Shown: positions 17,361 to 25,301, numbered from the stretch's first letter. The stretch: DNA of 64,000 nt from Anaerolineae bacterium (GCA_022843385.1 JALHNT010000034.1:1-64000); one strand, 5' to 3'. Program-made: numbers and translations. The notes: generated by a model not told the origin, from the sequence alone.

Positions 17361-18440
17361 TCAGTCGCCGGCGCCCACCGCCGGAGCTGGTGTTTCCGGG
17401 CCTTTGAAGCGATCCGCCACCCAGTAACCGATGCCGATCAGCAGCGCCAGCACCACCATCGCGATGTAATAGATAGCCGGGATGCGGATGATCTCGTTCA
17501 GTCGTCCTGGTTCGCCGCGCGGGATATAGACCAGCGCCACGCACAGCACGAACAAGGCCACGAAGCCCGCCTTCATCCAGCGTTTCAGCCCCAGCCCATG
17601 CATCTGGGTGATGACGAACACGCCGAAGAAACCGAAGAAGAACATCGGCCAGATGTCGCGTCCGCCCTCGATGCTCTGTATCACGGCGACAATCGTGCCA
17701 TGCGCCAGCACGGTCACTTCCATCACGATCATCCACCACTTGTTGACGTGGATGCGGGTGTAGAACAGGCTGCCCTGGAGCAGCAGCAGGAAGGTGTAGA
17801 AGAAGCCGAGCAGATGACCAGGCGTGGTCTCCATCGGGTGATACCAGTAGGTCCAGATGATGGCCCAGGCGAAGTAGTAGCCGTGATACTTGCGGGCGAA
17901 CTGGATGATGCGCTTGCCGATGGGCAGCTTTTGTCCCCAGAACGTCCCACGCCGGTTGTTCTCCATCAGCATGATCCAGATCAGCAGGATGATGACCGAC
18001 CCCTGCGAGGTGAGGATCGAGACATCCTGCGCTATGCCGTCATACCAGATGTGGGTCTGGGCGAAGTGCAGCAGCACGAACACCGCGTTGACCCCCAGCG
18101 CCAGAATATTGACCGGATGCAGGCCGTTGGTGTACTTCTTCACCCGCGTCTGGGCGTACCAGATCAGTCCCCAGATGGCGACCTGATGGATGATGTACAT
18201 GCTCCAGGCCGAGAGCCGGGTTATGAATGTCGGTTCCGGCAGCTTCCAGTAATACCAGTCGAAGCCGGTATCGGGCAGCAGCGTGGCGCGCACCGGGTCG
18301 AGGTTGGGGCTTGCCAGCCAGATGACGAGGGTGAAGACGAGGCTGAAGGCCACGCCGATCCACATCATGTTGGTGGATGAAAGGGGCGACTCGCTTTTGC
18401 TGTCGAGCTTGGGTTTGAGCTGGTCTACGCTAGCCGTCAA
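17361..18440 (-). CDS. Polytopic membrane protein, unknown function
   Basis: A 359-residue protein with about nine or ten hydrophobic segments, beginning after a polar N-terminus of about 25 residues, and with many aromatic residues and histidines inside segments (for example WYYWKLPEP, YHGYYFAW, TYWYHPMETTPGH). I do not recognise the family. The start overlaps the stop of the tetR-like gene upstream by four bases, so the two form an operon, and the regulator probably controls the membrane protein. Confidence 0.7.
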   Translation of the reverse strand: MTASVDQLKPKLDSKSESPLSSTNMMWIGVAFSLVFTLVIWLASPNLDPVRATLLPDTGFDWYYWKLPEPTFITRLSAWSMYIIHQVAIWGLIWYAQTRVKKYTNGLHPVNILALGVNAVFVLLHFAQTHIWYDGIAQDVSILTSQGSVIILLIWIMLMENNRRGTFWGQKLPIGKRIIQFARKYHGYYFAWAIIWTYWYHPMETTPGHLLGFFYTFLLLLQGSLFYTRIHVNKWWMIVMEVTVLAHGTIVAVIQSIEGGRDIWPMFFFGFFGVFVITQMHGLGLKRWMKAGFVALFVLCVALVYIPRGEPGRLNEIIRIPAIYYIAMVVLALLIGIGYWVADRFKGPETPAPAVGAGD

Positions 18441-19063
18441 GATTCTGTTCTCCTCATATCAAATTCGGTAAATGAACGGGCTGAGTCCAACCCATCCAGC
18501 AGCGTATCAATCAGAAAGTCGGCCATCGTCTGGCGCGGCGGCTGAAATCCAAAGGAGGCGGGCAGACCATGCACCCCTTCGATCAGCGATAGAAAGGCAC
18601 CGGCCAAGCAGCCAGCTTTGATCTGCGCGTTGGGGTCGCCCGGCAGCGCCTTGAGAAAAGCCTGTTCCAGCGGTTGGATCAGCGCCCGATGCGCCGCGAT
18701 CCGCAACCGTTCGGCATCCTCCGCGCCGATCGCCGGCATATCTGACTGCATCATGCGCGCGAAGTTGAGCGCCGGTTGCGCCAGCAGCCAGCGGGCCGCG
18801 CCGCGCAGTTGTTGCCGCAGGTCGCCGCCAGCGGTCATGGCTGCTTCCAGCCCGGCATGATGCCGTTCCATTCCGCGCTCGGTAACCCGCACAAACAATT
18901 CCGTCTTGCCCTGTGGCGCATGGTAGTATAGAGACGCCTGCTTGATCTGAAGGGCATTGGCGATGTCGCGCAGGGTGACAGCGGCATAACCGCGTTCGCT
19001 GAAGAGGCGTTCCGCCACATCCAGCACCCGGTCACGAGCAGAAAGCTGTGATGTTGATTGCAT
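18437..19063 (-). CDS. TetR family transcriptional regulator
   Basis: A 208-residue protein with the TetR helix-turn-helix at the N-terminus (RVLDVAERLFSERGYAAVTLRDIANALQIKQASLYYH), followed by a helical ligand-binding domain. It lies divergently from the enoyl-CoA hydratase gene and is translationally coupled to the membrane protein, so it may regulate either. A GxxG-type ligand cannot be inferred. Confidence 0.9.
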   Translation of the reverse strand: MQSTSQLSARDRVLDVAERLFSERGYAAVTLRDIANALQIKQASLYYHAPQGKTELFVRVTERGMERHHAGLEAAMTAGGDLRQQLRGAARWLLAQPALNFARMMQSDMPAIGAEDAERLRIAAHRALIQPLEQAFLKALPGDPNAQIKAGCLAGAFLSLIEGVHGLPASFGFQPPRQTMADFLIDTLLDGLDSARSFTEFDMRRTES

Positions 19064-19137
19064 TCCGATAGCTGACCTAATTTTTGGTAGGCAGCCGGAA
19101 TGGTAATGGTAAATTATGAGCCATACTTAAACAGGAG

Positions 19138-19920
19138 ATGAACAGGATGTATGAGATGATTTTGACCGAGACACCCGCCCCCGGCGTCGGGCTGGTGCGC
19201 ATCAATCGTCCCCAGGCGCTCAATGCCCTCAACAGTCAGGTCAGCCGCGAGATTTTCAGCGCACTGGAAGCCTTCGACGCGGACCCGGCCATCGGCTGTA
19301 TGATCCTGACCGGCAGCGATAAGGCTTTCGCCGCCGGGGCCGACATCAAAGAGATGCAGGGGATCGACGCTGTGACGCTGTTCGCTGAAGCCGATTTCAC
19401 CGATTGGTCGCGTATGACCCGCCTGCGCAAGCCGGTCATCGCGGCCGTTTCCGGTTGGGCGCTGGGCGGCGGTTGTGAGATGGCGATGATCTGCGACATG
19501 ATTGTGTGTTCCGAAACGGCCAAATTCGGTCAGCCGGAGATCAGCATCGGCGTCATGCCTGGCGCGGGCGGGACGCAGCGGTTGACGCGGGCGGTGGGCA
19601 AGGCGCTGGCGATGGAGATCATGCTGGGCAACCGGCAGTTGACGGCGCAGGAAGCGCTGCATCACGGGCTGGTCAACCATGTCTATCCGATAGAGACCTA
19701 CCTGGCTGAGACCGTCAAACTGGCTGAGAAGATCGCCGCGATGCCGGGGGTAGCGGTCAAGCTCATCAAGGACAGCATCAACCGCGCCGATGAACTGAGC
19801 CTGTCGGAAGGGCTGAATTACGAGAAGCGCAACTTCTACCTGCTCTTCGGCACCGAGGACAAAGCCGAGGGCATGAGCGCCTTTATCGACAAGCGTAAAC
19901 CCGCCTGGAAGAACCGGTAG
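19138..19920 (+). CDS. Enoyl-CoA hydratase
   Basis: A crotonase-fold enzyme that adds water to 2-enoyl-CoA in fatty acid breakdown. The 260-residue product has the oxyanion-hole AAGADIKEM and GGGCEMAMICD segments, and both catalytic glutamates (GGGCE and QPEI), followed by GVMPGAGGTQRL. This pattern fits a true hydratase rather than a divergent crotonase. An alternative start at the second ATG (19147) is possible. It is divergent from the tetR-like gene. Confidence 0.9.
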   Translation: MNRMYEMILTETPAPGVGLVRINRPQALNALNSQVSREIFSALEAFDADPAIGCMILTGSDKAFAAGADIKEMQGIDAVTLFAEADFTDWSRMTRLRKPVIAAVSGWALGGGCEMAMICDMIVCSETAKFGQPEISIGVMPGAGGTQRLTRAVGKALAMEIMLGNRQLTAQEALHHGLVNHVYPIETYLAETVKLAEKIAAMPGVAVKLIKDSINRADELSLSEGLNYEKRNFYLLFGTEDKAEGMSAFIDKRKPAWKNR

Positions 19921-20397
19921 CGGCTGGTTGTTTTGTGTCGTCGTCGTCGTCGGACAGACACAAGCATTCACCGCCAAGAAAGAAAAAGAACCGACCGCAG
20001 AGACGCAGAGGACGCAGAGAGAAAGCAGAGTGTTGATTCACACGATTCGTCAGATTCGTCAGATTCGCATCAGTCTATTTTTCGATTCGTGAATCAGTCA
20101 GAAGATTTCATCGCCAAGATCGCCAAGATCGCCAAGAAAAGACGAAGACGAATTGAACCACAGAGAACACAGAGAGCAAGCAGAGACTTTCACTTTCAAC
20201 TTTGTAGTCAGCACTTTTTACTCCCAAAATTCGTCAAAGTCGTCAAATTCGTCAAAGTCAAAAGTGCATTTTGTGAACATTTTGGTCAGTAACGAGTAAC
20301 GAGCGACGAGTAATGAGTATCTCCTCTATTGACTATCGACTGACGACTGATGACTACCGGACGACTTCTTGCCCTCAGCATACGATCATTCGCCGCG
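19921..20397. repeat. Low-complexity repeat cluster
   Basis: This gap is built from short repeated words: ACGCAGAGACGCAGAGG-type (19996-20025 and 20158-20185), GATTCGTCA triplets (20043-20075), CGCCAAGAT triplets (20111-20139), CGTCAAA (20229-20260), and CGACTGACGACTGATGAC (20336-20354). The stretch 20044-20098 is, in reverse complement, nearly the same as part of the coding sequence of the small terminase-like gene at about 60610-60668. No coding sign. Confidence 0.65.
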
Positions 20398-20535
20398 TTA
20401 CGGGTGAACTTTTGGTAAACTTTTTGGTACGACTTAAGCTGAGTCGGCGTTAACCATCTGGCGGGAGCACGAGGGTTAAGACCATCGGTGCAGGGTTAGA
20501 GGATGGTTGGGGAAAATCAGGGTTGAGGGAGTGCG
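20398..20535 (+). repeat. Dispersed repeat A, copy 1
   Basis: From TTACGGGTGAACTTTTGG through the GGGTTGAGGG segment, this stretch recurs in inverted orientation at 59925-60062 with high similarity. The first about 60 bases are almost identical. It contains two imperfect copies of TTTTGGTAAACTTTTTGGTA. It sits directly upstream of the VapBC-like pair. Function unknown; a mobile or regulatory element is possible. Confidence 0.75.
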
Positions 20536-20577
20536 ATTCGAGACTTGCGCCATCACGCCCTGTCGCTGTGGTGATGG

Positions 20578-20583
20578 TATAAT
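20578..20583 (+). promoter_or_regulatory. -10 box for the toxin-antitoxin pair
   Basis: A perfect TATAAT lies 33 bases before the antitoxin start. No consensus -35 was seen at normal spacing. Confidence 0.5.
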
Positions 20584-20615
20584 CTATGTAAGGGAAAAAC
20601 AGGAAGGGCAGCGCT

Positions 20616-20855
20616 ATGGATGTGACGTTCTTGCGTGAACAGATTGACCATCAGCTTGAGACAATGGACGAGACTCAACTGGCGGGTGTGCTGCGCTACA
20701 TTGAGATGATGCAGTCGTGGGCGCTGCCAGATGATTATGATGAGGACAGTGATCCCACCGTAGGCTTTTTTGAAGCCCCGCCAGATTTTGCCAGCCGCAC
20801 CCGTGACATGCTGGAACAGGGATTTGGTCGCCGGCGGTCTTCATCTGAAAGCTGA
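20616..20855 (+). CDS. Putative antitoxin of a VapBC-like pair
   Basis: A 79-residue acidic protein starting MDVTFLREQIDHQLE, with a helical N-terminus and a disordered, charged C-terminus ending in RRRSSSES. I cannot assign a DNA-binding fold with confidence. It precedes a PIN-domain gene by 11 bases, the usual antitoxin-toxin order. A good AGGAAGG ribosome-binding site lies about 10 bases before the ATG. Confidence 0.6.
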   Translation: MDVTFLREQIDHQLETMDETQLAGVLRYIEMMQSWALPDDYDEDSDPTVGFFEAPPDFASRTRDMLEQGFGRRRSSSES

Positions 20856-20866
20856 GAGCAAGACTA

Positions 20867-21277
20867 ATGGTTGCCATAGCCGACACGAGTTTCATCGTTG
20901 CTCTGGGCAATACAGGAGACAGCGCCCATGCGGCCTGTGAGGCGGTGAAGCGACGAGAACAAATCATGCTGATGCCGCAATCCGTATTGGCAGAAGTGGG
21001 TTATCTGTTGAGCCAGATACAGGGCAATCGTGGCATGGCGAAGTTCTTGCGCGATTTGCCGAGAAGTAAATATCGCATTGTCCCGCTGGAAGCAGCGGAT
21101 TTCATTCGTTCGGCTGAACTGTTAGAGAAATATACCGATTCACGGGTTGATTTTGTCGATACGACCGTTGTCGCCCTCGCCGAACGTCTGAACATCACGC
21201 GTATCCTGACGCTGGATCGGCGCGACTTTCAGATCGTTCGCCCTCGCCATATCGACCATTTTGTACTGCTGCCATAG
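20867..21277 (+). CDS. PIN-domain ribonuclease toxin, VapC-like
   Basis: VapC toxins are Mg-dependent RNases that inhibit translation. The 136-residue product has the PIN acidic residues: D6 in VAIADTSF, a glutamate in SVLAEVGYLL, an aspartate in VDFVDTTVVALAE, and LDRRDF near the end. Length and position after a small acidic gene support a toxin-antitoxin pair. The cleavage target is unknown. Confidence 0.85.
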   Translation: MVAIADTSFIVALGNTGDSAHAACEAVKRREQIMLMPQSVLAEVGYLLSQIQGNRGMAKFLRDLPRSKYRIVPLEAADFIRSAELLEKYTDSRVDFVDTTVVALAERLNITRILTLDRRDFQIVRPRHIDHFVLLP

Positions 21278-21907
21278 GGGTCTCACCTCTGCTCTTTCTT
21301 TTCATTCCTGTCTCTCGTCACAGGGTCTTATCCGGTGCACCGCTGAAGCTGATTGCGGGAGCAAAAAACGGCACATGCGCGACGAGGCGAGACGTGGTCG
21401 AGATGGCGCGGATGGGATATTATTATGGATGATAAGATGAAGGTGTTAAAGTGGATCGCTGCGGGTTAAAACCTTCAAGAATTAAATCAGGTAATGATCT
21501 AACGGACTATTGCCCTCACCCTCACCCTAAATCCCTCTCCATGAGGGAGAGGGACTTTGAAGGATGTTTTCTCTCCTTCGCCCTGAGGGAGAAGGGGCTG
21601 GGGGATGAGGGTAAAGCCAGTGTGAATTTGATTGATGCCCCACCCTCATTATAGTTGGATATTCTCCCGTAGGGGCGGTTCGCGAACCGCCCCTACAGCC
21701 CACCCTGTTCTCATAAGCTTGCAACAATGTCGTTTTCTGAACCACGCGGTGGAGAGGGGCTAAAACAGGTCACAAAAGTCTCCTCTCCATGCAATGGGGA
21801 GGAGATTTAGAGGAGGGGATTTGCTGTTGCACGATACTGGTCTGACTTTGCCGATGCCCTAGCTCTCGCGTCGTACAGTAGCAAACCTACCCATTGAGGG
21901 GAATAAT
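21278..21907. repeat. Intergenic region of palindromic repeats
   Basis: About 630 bases without a credible gene. CCCTCACCCTCACCCTAAATCC and CTCCATGAGGGAGAG form hairpins (21508-21560) and again with GGGAGAAGGGGCTGGGGGATGAGGG (21580-21615). A perfect 28-base palindrome opens with GTAGGGGCGG (21669-21696). A further CTCTCC/GGAGAG segment lies near 21780. These repeat types recur near 7690, 60240 and 63180. Confidence 0.65.
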
Positions 21908-22465
21908 ATGAAGATGCAGCCGACGTTCAAAGGCAAGTTTGTCATCCGTCGCGGCTGCCTGGCTTTGGTGCTATCTGTGATCGTCATCCTGATGGCCTGC
22001 TACGGGTTCATATGGTTATTCGCCCGCTACGGCGGAGAATGGGCAGACTCGTTTGATAGCGCCATTCCAGAGAACAGCCGCCTTCTGATGGTGACCTATG
22101 AATTTGATCGATACACCCTGAAGGATTCGCTTTACCTTCACGCTGAGTCACCGGAGCAGGTACGAGAGTGGTTCACTGGCAAGGGAATCGCGCTGACCCC
22201 AATTGATATGGGAACTTCTGTTGTCGATAACGACGACTATTATCTGACAATAGGGCCAATCTCCAGGGGATCATCATGGGAACAACTTCATGATTTCAGC
22301 GCCCGTTATACCGCCGGTTGGTGGGATGATTTTACGGAAACCTGTGATGCCGTGCGTGTTTACAAGCGCCTGGATGCAGCAAGACAAGACTTTCCGACAG
22401 CACTTGTCCCCGACGGTGGCACGGCTTTTGTGATCACTTCTTGCTGGCCGGGAGTTGTGCGATAG
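21908..22465 (+). CDS. Hypothetical membrane-anchored protein
   Basis: A 185-residue protein with one N-terminal membrane segment (about residues 17-38, LALVLSVIVILMACYGFIWLF), then a soluble domain of about 145 residues without recognised motifs. The ATG follows GGGGAATAAT. Sequence just past its stop (about 22453-22500) is duplicated at 22743-22790, ahead of the second Y RNA. The gene's own end marks the border of that tandem duplication. Confidence 0.65.
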   Translation: MKMQPTFKGKFVIRRGCLALVLSVIVILMACYGFIWLFARYGGEWADSFDSAIPENSRLLMVTYEFDRYTLKDSLYLHAESPEQVREWFTGKGIALTPIDMGTSVVDNDDYYLTIGPISRGSSWEQLHDFSARYTAGWWDDFTETCDAVRVYKRLDAARQDFPTALVPDGGTAFVITSCWPGVVR

Positions 22466-22527
22466 AGCGCCGCCGTTCTTCGCTCACCAGCATCGAATTT
22501 TATATTCCTGAACCCATATGAACTCTA

Positions 22528-22556
22528 TTGACCTTATTTACCCCTTGTGGTACAGT
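22528..22556 (+). promoter_or_regulatory. Promoter of Y RNA 1
   Basis: TTGACC (22528-22533), 17 bp, TACAGT (22551-22556), then exactly 7 bp to the first base of the terminal helix at 22564. The same layout precedes Y RNAs 2, 6 and 7. Confidence 0.75.
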
Positions 22557-22563
22557 GTTCATC

Positions 22564-22704
22564 AACGGGCCGGAGCGAACGGTTATCGCAAAAACGATCA
22601 GTTGGGGGTTCGAGTCCTCCCACGTCTCCCTGGTGGGACGTGTAGCTCAGTGGCAGAGCAAGCCGAAAGGCATCCGTGAGCATCAATTTGCCCGTTCCTT
22701 TTTT
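22564..22704 (+). ncRNA. Y RNA 1, YrlA-like with tRNA-like module
   Basis: Y RNAs bind the Ro60 protein; bacterial YrlA forms carry a tRNA-like domain. Terminal helix AACGGGC (22564-22570) pairs with GCCCGTT (22690-22696), then six T. A second helix pairs ACGG before GTTATC with CCGT near the 3' end. Between them lie a T arm with TTCGAGT loop, an acceptor-like stem closed into a hairpin (CACGTC... GGGACGTG), a canonical D arm (GTAGCTCAGTGGCAGAGC), and a GCC-GAAA-GGC hairpin where the anticodon arm would be. The tRNA halves are in permuted order (3' half first), as in YrlA. Confidence 0.85.
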
Positions 22705-22860
22705 CACCACCCCATCTTTCATGATTCGCCCTTGCTGACCAAAAATTGTGCGATAGAGCGTCGCGGCTCTTGGCGCGATTTTGCCGTTGACCCGTTCGCT
22801 CTCTGGCTGCGGAGATGGCATTGTATCGAATTCTGTACAGTTGACCCCATCTGAACCCTA

Positions 22861-22889
22861 TTGACCTTATTGACCCTTTGTGATACAGT
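22861..22889 (+). promoter_or_regulatory. Promoter of Y RNA 2
   Basis: TTGACC (22861-22866), 17 bp, TACAGT (22884-22889), 7 bp to the helix at 22897. Nearly a copy of the Y RNA 1 promoter, within a tandem duplication. Confidence 0.75.
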
Positions 22890-22896
22890 GTGAACC

Positions 22897-23030
22897 AACG
22901 GGCCGGAGCGAACGGTTATCGTTTACAACACGAAGGTCGGGGGTTCGAATCCCCCCACGTCCCCTTCATGGGACGTGTAGCTCAGTGGCAGAGCAAGCCG
23001 AAAGGCATCCGTGAGCATGATTTGCCCGTT
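22897..23030 (+). ncRNA. Y RNA 2, YrlA-like with tRNA-like module
   Basis: A close paralogue of Y RNA 1. AACGGGC (22897-22903) pairs with GCCCGTT (23024-23030). The T arm is perfect (GGGGG TTCGAAT CCCCC), followed by an acceptor-like hairpin (CACGTCC...GGGACGTG), D arm, and the GCCGAAAGGC tetraloop hairpin, all as in copy 1. The T-arm stem differs from copy 1 but stays paired, supporting a functional fold. Unlike copy 1 there is no T run after the helix, so transcription may continue into Y RNA 3 and the Ro gene. Confidence 0.85.
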
Positions 23031-23047
23031 ACGTTCACCGGCACATT

Positions 23048-23183
23048 GATTGCGGGCCGTCGTGAGTGGGTTACCGCTGAAAACGGGGAAGCTGGGGGTT
23101 CAAGTCCCTCCACATCCTGCAAGGGATGTGTAGCTCAATTGGCAGAGCGCCTAAAAGTCCATTCACACTCTTTGTCCGCAATC
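23048..23183 (+). ncRNA. Y RNA 3, YrlA-like, next to the Ro gene
   Basis: The terminal helix is ten base pairs: GATTGCGGGC (23048-23057) with GTCCGCAATC (23174-23183). The second helix GTGAGTGG pairs with CCATTCAC, a different sequence from copies 1 and 2 but at the same position. A TTCAAGT T arm, an acceptor-like hairpin (CACATCC...GGATGTG), and a D arm (TAGCTCAATTGGCAGAGC) follow. The tetraloop hairpin of copies 1 and 2 is missing. No clear promoter; it may be cut from a transcript that continues into the Ro gene 28 bases later. Confidence 0.8.
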
Positions 23184-23211
23184 CGGTGCCGCAGTTGATG
23201 GGAGGTGCAGC

Positions 23212-24831
23212 ATGAAGAACTACCTGAAGAACGTTTTTCCGCCACAGATCACCCCACAGAACCAGCCGATCCCCGGCACGAATCAGGTGCCGAATTCGGC
23301 GGGCGGGTATAGCTGGGCGGTCACCCCCTGGCAGCGCTTGCAGCGCTTTCTGGTGCTGGGCAGCGAGGGCGGCAGCTACTACATCAGCGAACGAGCGCTG
23401 ACGCTGGAGAATGCCAGCAACGTCCTGGCTTGCATCAAGGCCGACGGTCTGCATGTGGTTCAGGAAATTGTGGCGCTTTCGGAAAGCGGGCGCGCCCCTA
23501 AAAATGATCCGGCGATTTTTGCCCTGGCACTGGTGGCAGCCTATGGCACAGACGAGGCGCGGGCCGCGGCGCTGGCGGCAATCCCGCAGGTCTGCCGTAC
23601 CGGGACGCATCTGTTCCAGTTCGCCGAGATGGTGCAGGGTTTTCGCGGCTGGGGTCGTGGGCTGCGCCGGGGCATGGCGGCCTGGTACACTGCGCTCGAA
23701 ACGCGCCGGCTGGCTTACCAGGTGGTCAAGTATCGCCAGCGTGAAGGCTGGACGCATACCGATACGCTGCGACTGGCGCATCCGAAGCCGGTCAGCGAGA
23801 CGCAGGGGATGATCTTCAAGTGGGTCACCAGGCGTGAGGAAGCGGCTTGGGCGCGGGCTATCCAGCCGCCGGCAGATGAGGCGCTGGCTTTCATCTGGGC
23901 CTTCGAGCGGGTGCAGACCGCCCCCGATGCCGCGTCGGTCATCCAGTTCATCGAGCAGTATGACCTCCCGCGTGAGGCGCTGCCGACCCAGTGGCTCAAT
24001 GATCCGGCGGTCTGGGAAGCGCTGCTGGTCAAGATGCCGCTGACGGCCATGATCCGTAACCTGGGCGTGATGGCGAAGATCGGGCTGCTCACGCCGCTGA
24101 GCGCCGCCGAAAAGACGATCATCGGGCGGCTGGGTGATGCCAACCTGCTCCGTAAGGCGCGGGTACATCCGCTGGCTGTGCTGTCGGCGCTGCGGGTGTA
24201 TGCTCATGGTCGCGGGGTGCGCGGCGATGGCGTGTGGTCGCCGACCGCGCGCGTCATCGATGCGCTGGACGAAGCCTTCTATCTGGCGTTCCAGAACGTC
24301 GAACCGACCGGTCAGCGGCTGCTGCTGGCGCTCGATGTGTCGGGGTCGATGGGGGGTGGGATGATCGCCGGGGTGCCGGGGCTGACCCCGCGTGAAGGGG
24401 CTGCGGCGATGGCAATGGTGACGGCGCGGACTGAGCCGCAGTACAGCATGGTGGCCTTTCAGGATCAGATCGTTCCGCTGAACATCTCGGCGACGATGCG
24501 GCTGGATGATGTGGTTCGGGCGACCAGCGGGCTGCCTTTCGGCGCAACCGACTGCGCCCAGCCGATGCTGTATGCACTGGAGAAGAAGATGAAGGTCGAT
24601 ACCTTCGTCGTCTACACCGACAACGAAACCTGGTTCGGCTCGATCCATCCGGCGCAGGCGCTGCGGCAGTACCGTGACCAGACCGGCATCCCGGCGCGGC
24701 TGGTGGTGGTCGGCATGACCGCCAACAACTTCACCATCGCCGACCCGAATGATGGTGGCATGATGGATGTGGTCGGCTTCGACAGCGCCGCGCCGCAGAT
24801 CATCAGCGACTTCACGCTGGGCAAGGTATAG
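23212..24831 (+). CDS. rsr: Ro60/TROVE-domain RNA-binding protein
   Basis: Ro60 is a ring-shaped protein that binds misfolded RNAs in its central hole and Y RNAs on its outer face; in Deinococcus it works with PNPase in RNA quality control. The 539-residue product begins with the TROVE opening (NQVPNSAGGYSWAVTPWQRLQRFLVLGSEGGSYY, conserved words), has the HEAT-like repeats, and a C-terminal von Willebrand A domain with MIDAS residues DVSGS (D375), GATDC and YTDNE. Length is typical. A GGGAGG site precedes the ATG. Six predicted Y RNAs flank it closely. No rtcB or pnp gene lies beside it. Confidence 0.95.
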   Translation: MKNYLKNVFPPQITPQNQPIPGTNQVPNSAGGYSWAVTPWQRLQRFLVLGSEGGSYYISERALTLENASNVLACIKADGLHVVQEIVALSESGRAPKNDPAIFALALVAAYGTDEARAAALAAIPQVCRTGTHLFQFAEMVQGFRGWGRGLRRGMAAWYTALETRRLAYQVVKYRQREGWTHTDTLRLAHPKPVSETQGMIFKWVTRREEAAWARAIQPPADEALAFIWAFERVQTAPDAASVIQFIEQYDLPREALPTQWLNDPAVWEALLVKMPLTAMIRNLGVMAKIGLLTPLSAAEKTIIGRLGDANLLRKARVHPLAVLSALRVYAHGRGVRGDGVWSPTARVIDALDEAFYLAFQNVEPTGQRLLLALDVSGSMGGGMIAGVPGLTPREGAAAMAMVTARTEPQYSMVAFQDQIVPLNISATMRLDDVVRATSGLPFGATDCAQPMLYALEKKMKVDTFVVYTDNETWFGSIHPAQALRQYRDQTGIPARLVVVGMTANNFTIADPNDGGMMDVVGFDSAAPQIISDFTLGKV

Positions 24832-24905
24832 GACGGTAGTGGGGTGGTTTACCAACCGCCCCCTATCGTCTGGTTGCAGTGGTTGATGCTCACACAGGGA
24901 TTTAC

Positions 24906-24974
24906 GCGATACGGGCCGGAGCGGTTGGGTTATCTTATAAAATGATCCCTACCGCGACACCTTGCCCGTATCGC
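24906..24974 (+). ncRNA. Y RNA 4, minimal form without tRNA-like module
   Basis: Only 69 bases. GCGATACGGGC (24906-24916) pairs perfectly with GCCCGTATCGC (24964-24974). Inside, GCGGT pairs with ACCGC, and GGG plus ATC of the conserved GGGTTATC pair with GATCCC, closing on a short A/T-rich loop. The GGGCCGGAG start and CTTGCCCG end match the other copies. The tRNA-like module is absent, so it resembles the compact Ro-binding stem of eukaryotic Y RNAs. No good promoter was found; it may be processed from the Ro transcript. Confidence 0.75.
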
Positions 24975-24991
24975 CATCTGCGGTTGATAGA

Positions 24992-25128
24992 AAACGGGCC
25001 GGATGGCATTGGGTTATCAGGTTGCTTTTCACAGGTTCGACTCCTGCCGCGCAGGCGATTCAGTCATGAATGGCTGAGGCGGAAGCGCGGCGCAAGCCGC
25101 ATCCCAGCGCCCTGAAATTTGCCCGTTT
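24992..25128 (+). ncRNA. Y RNA 5, divergent tRNA-like module
   Basis: AAACGGGC (24992-24999) pairs with GCCCGTTT (25121-25128). The second helix GGCATTGGG pairs with CCCAGCGCC, with one mismatch. A TTCGACT T-arm loop, a D-like arm (TTCAG and CTGAG around a ten-base loop), and a GCGGC-GCAA-GCCGC tetraloop hairpin keep the order seen in copies 1 and 2. The acceptor-like stem is weak. It begins 17 bases after Y RNA 4, so the two may share a transcript. Confidence 0.7.
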
Positions 25129-25147
25129 CTCTGGATGCAGCGATAAT
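25119..25147 (+). promoter_or_regulatory. Promoter of Y RNA 6, overlapping Y RNA 5
   Basis: TTGCCC (25119-25124), 17 bp, GATAAT (25142-25147), 7 bp to 25155. The -35 box is the conserved TTGCCC at the 3' strand of the Y RNA 5 terminal helix, so one sequence seems to serve both purposes. Confidence 0.65.
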
Positions 25148-25154
25148 CAGGCGC

Positions 25155-25301
25155 GAGCGGGCCGGATAGCGACGGAGCATAGTCGGTCTGATACGGTAGC
25201 TTTTCACAGGTTCGAATCCTGTCCGCTGGATTGACTCCGTGTGTCGATTCAGGGGAAGATGAGGAATAGCCCCTCAACCGTCGCCAAACACTTGTCCGCT
25301 C
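25155..25301 (+). ncRNA. Y RNA 6, divergent
   Basis: GAGCGGGC (25155-25162) pairs with GTCCGCTC (25294-25301), with one G-U as in copy 3. The second helix is seven pairs, GCGACGG with CCGTCGC. The T arm (ACAGG TTCGAAT CCTGT) is perfect and shares the word GCTTTTCACAGGTTCGA with copy 5. The acceptor and D-like parts are unclear; an AGGGG...CCCCT hairpin may stand for the D arm. The 3' end overlaps the final codons of the convergent receiver gene at 25300. An ordinary tRNA is excluded because no anticodon stem forms. Confidence 0.65.

Noticed and set aside
17331..18380. Plus-strand 349-residue ORF with many His and Asp residues
   Set aside because: It is antisense to a membrane protein and its composition is that of a shadow frame.
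20040..20140. CRISPR-like array from repeated GATTCGTCA and CGCCAAGAT words
   Set aside because: Units are 9 bases, directly adjacent with no spacers, and no cas genes are present.
22600..22660. Permuted tRNA genes, as the T-arm half precedes the D-arm half
   Set aside because: The acceptor stem closes into a hairpin and the anticodon arm is replaced by a GAAA tetraloop, matching YrlA RNAs next to a Ro gene rather than a tRNA precursor.
22528..23198. ORFs of about 100 residues across Y RNAs 1 to 3 (for example the one with GRVAQWQSKPKG)
   Set aside because: They follow the conserved RNA words on both strands and have no family or ribosome-binding site; the RNA folds explain the conservation.
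25155..25235. A canonical tRNA gene suggested by the T arm ACAGG TTCGAAT CCTGT and AGCGG/CCGCT ends
   Set aside because: No anticodon stem or proper D arm can be formed, and longer-range pairs (GAGCGGGC/GTCCGCTC, GCGACGG/CCGTCGC) fit a Y RNA better.
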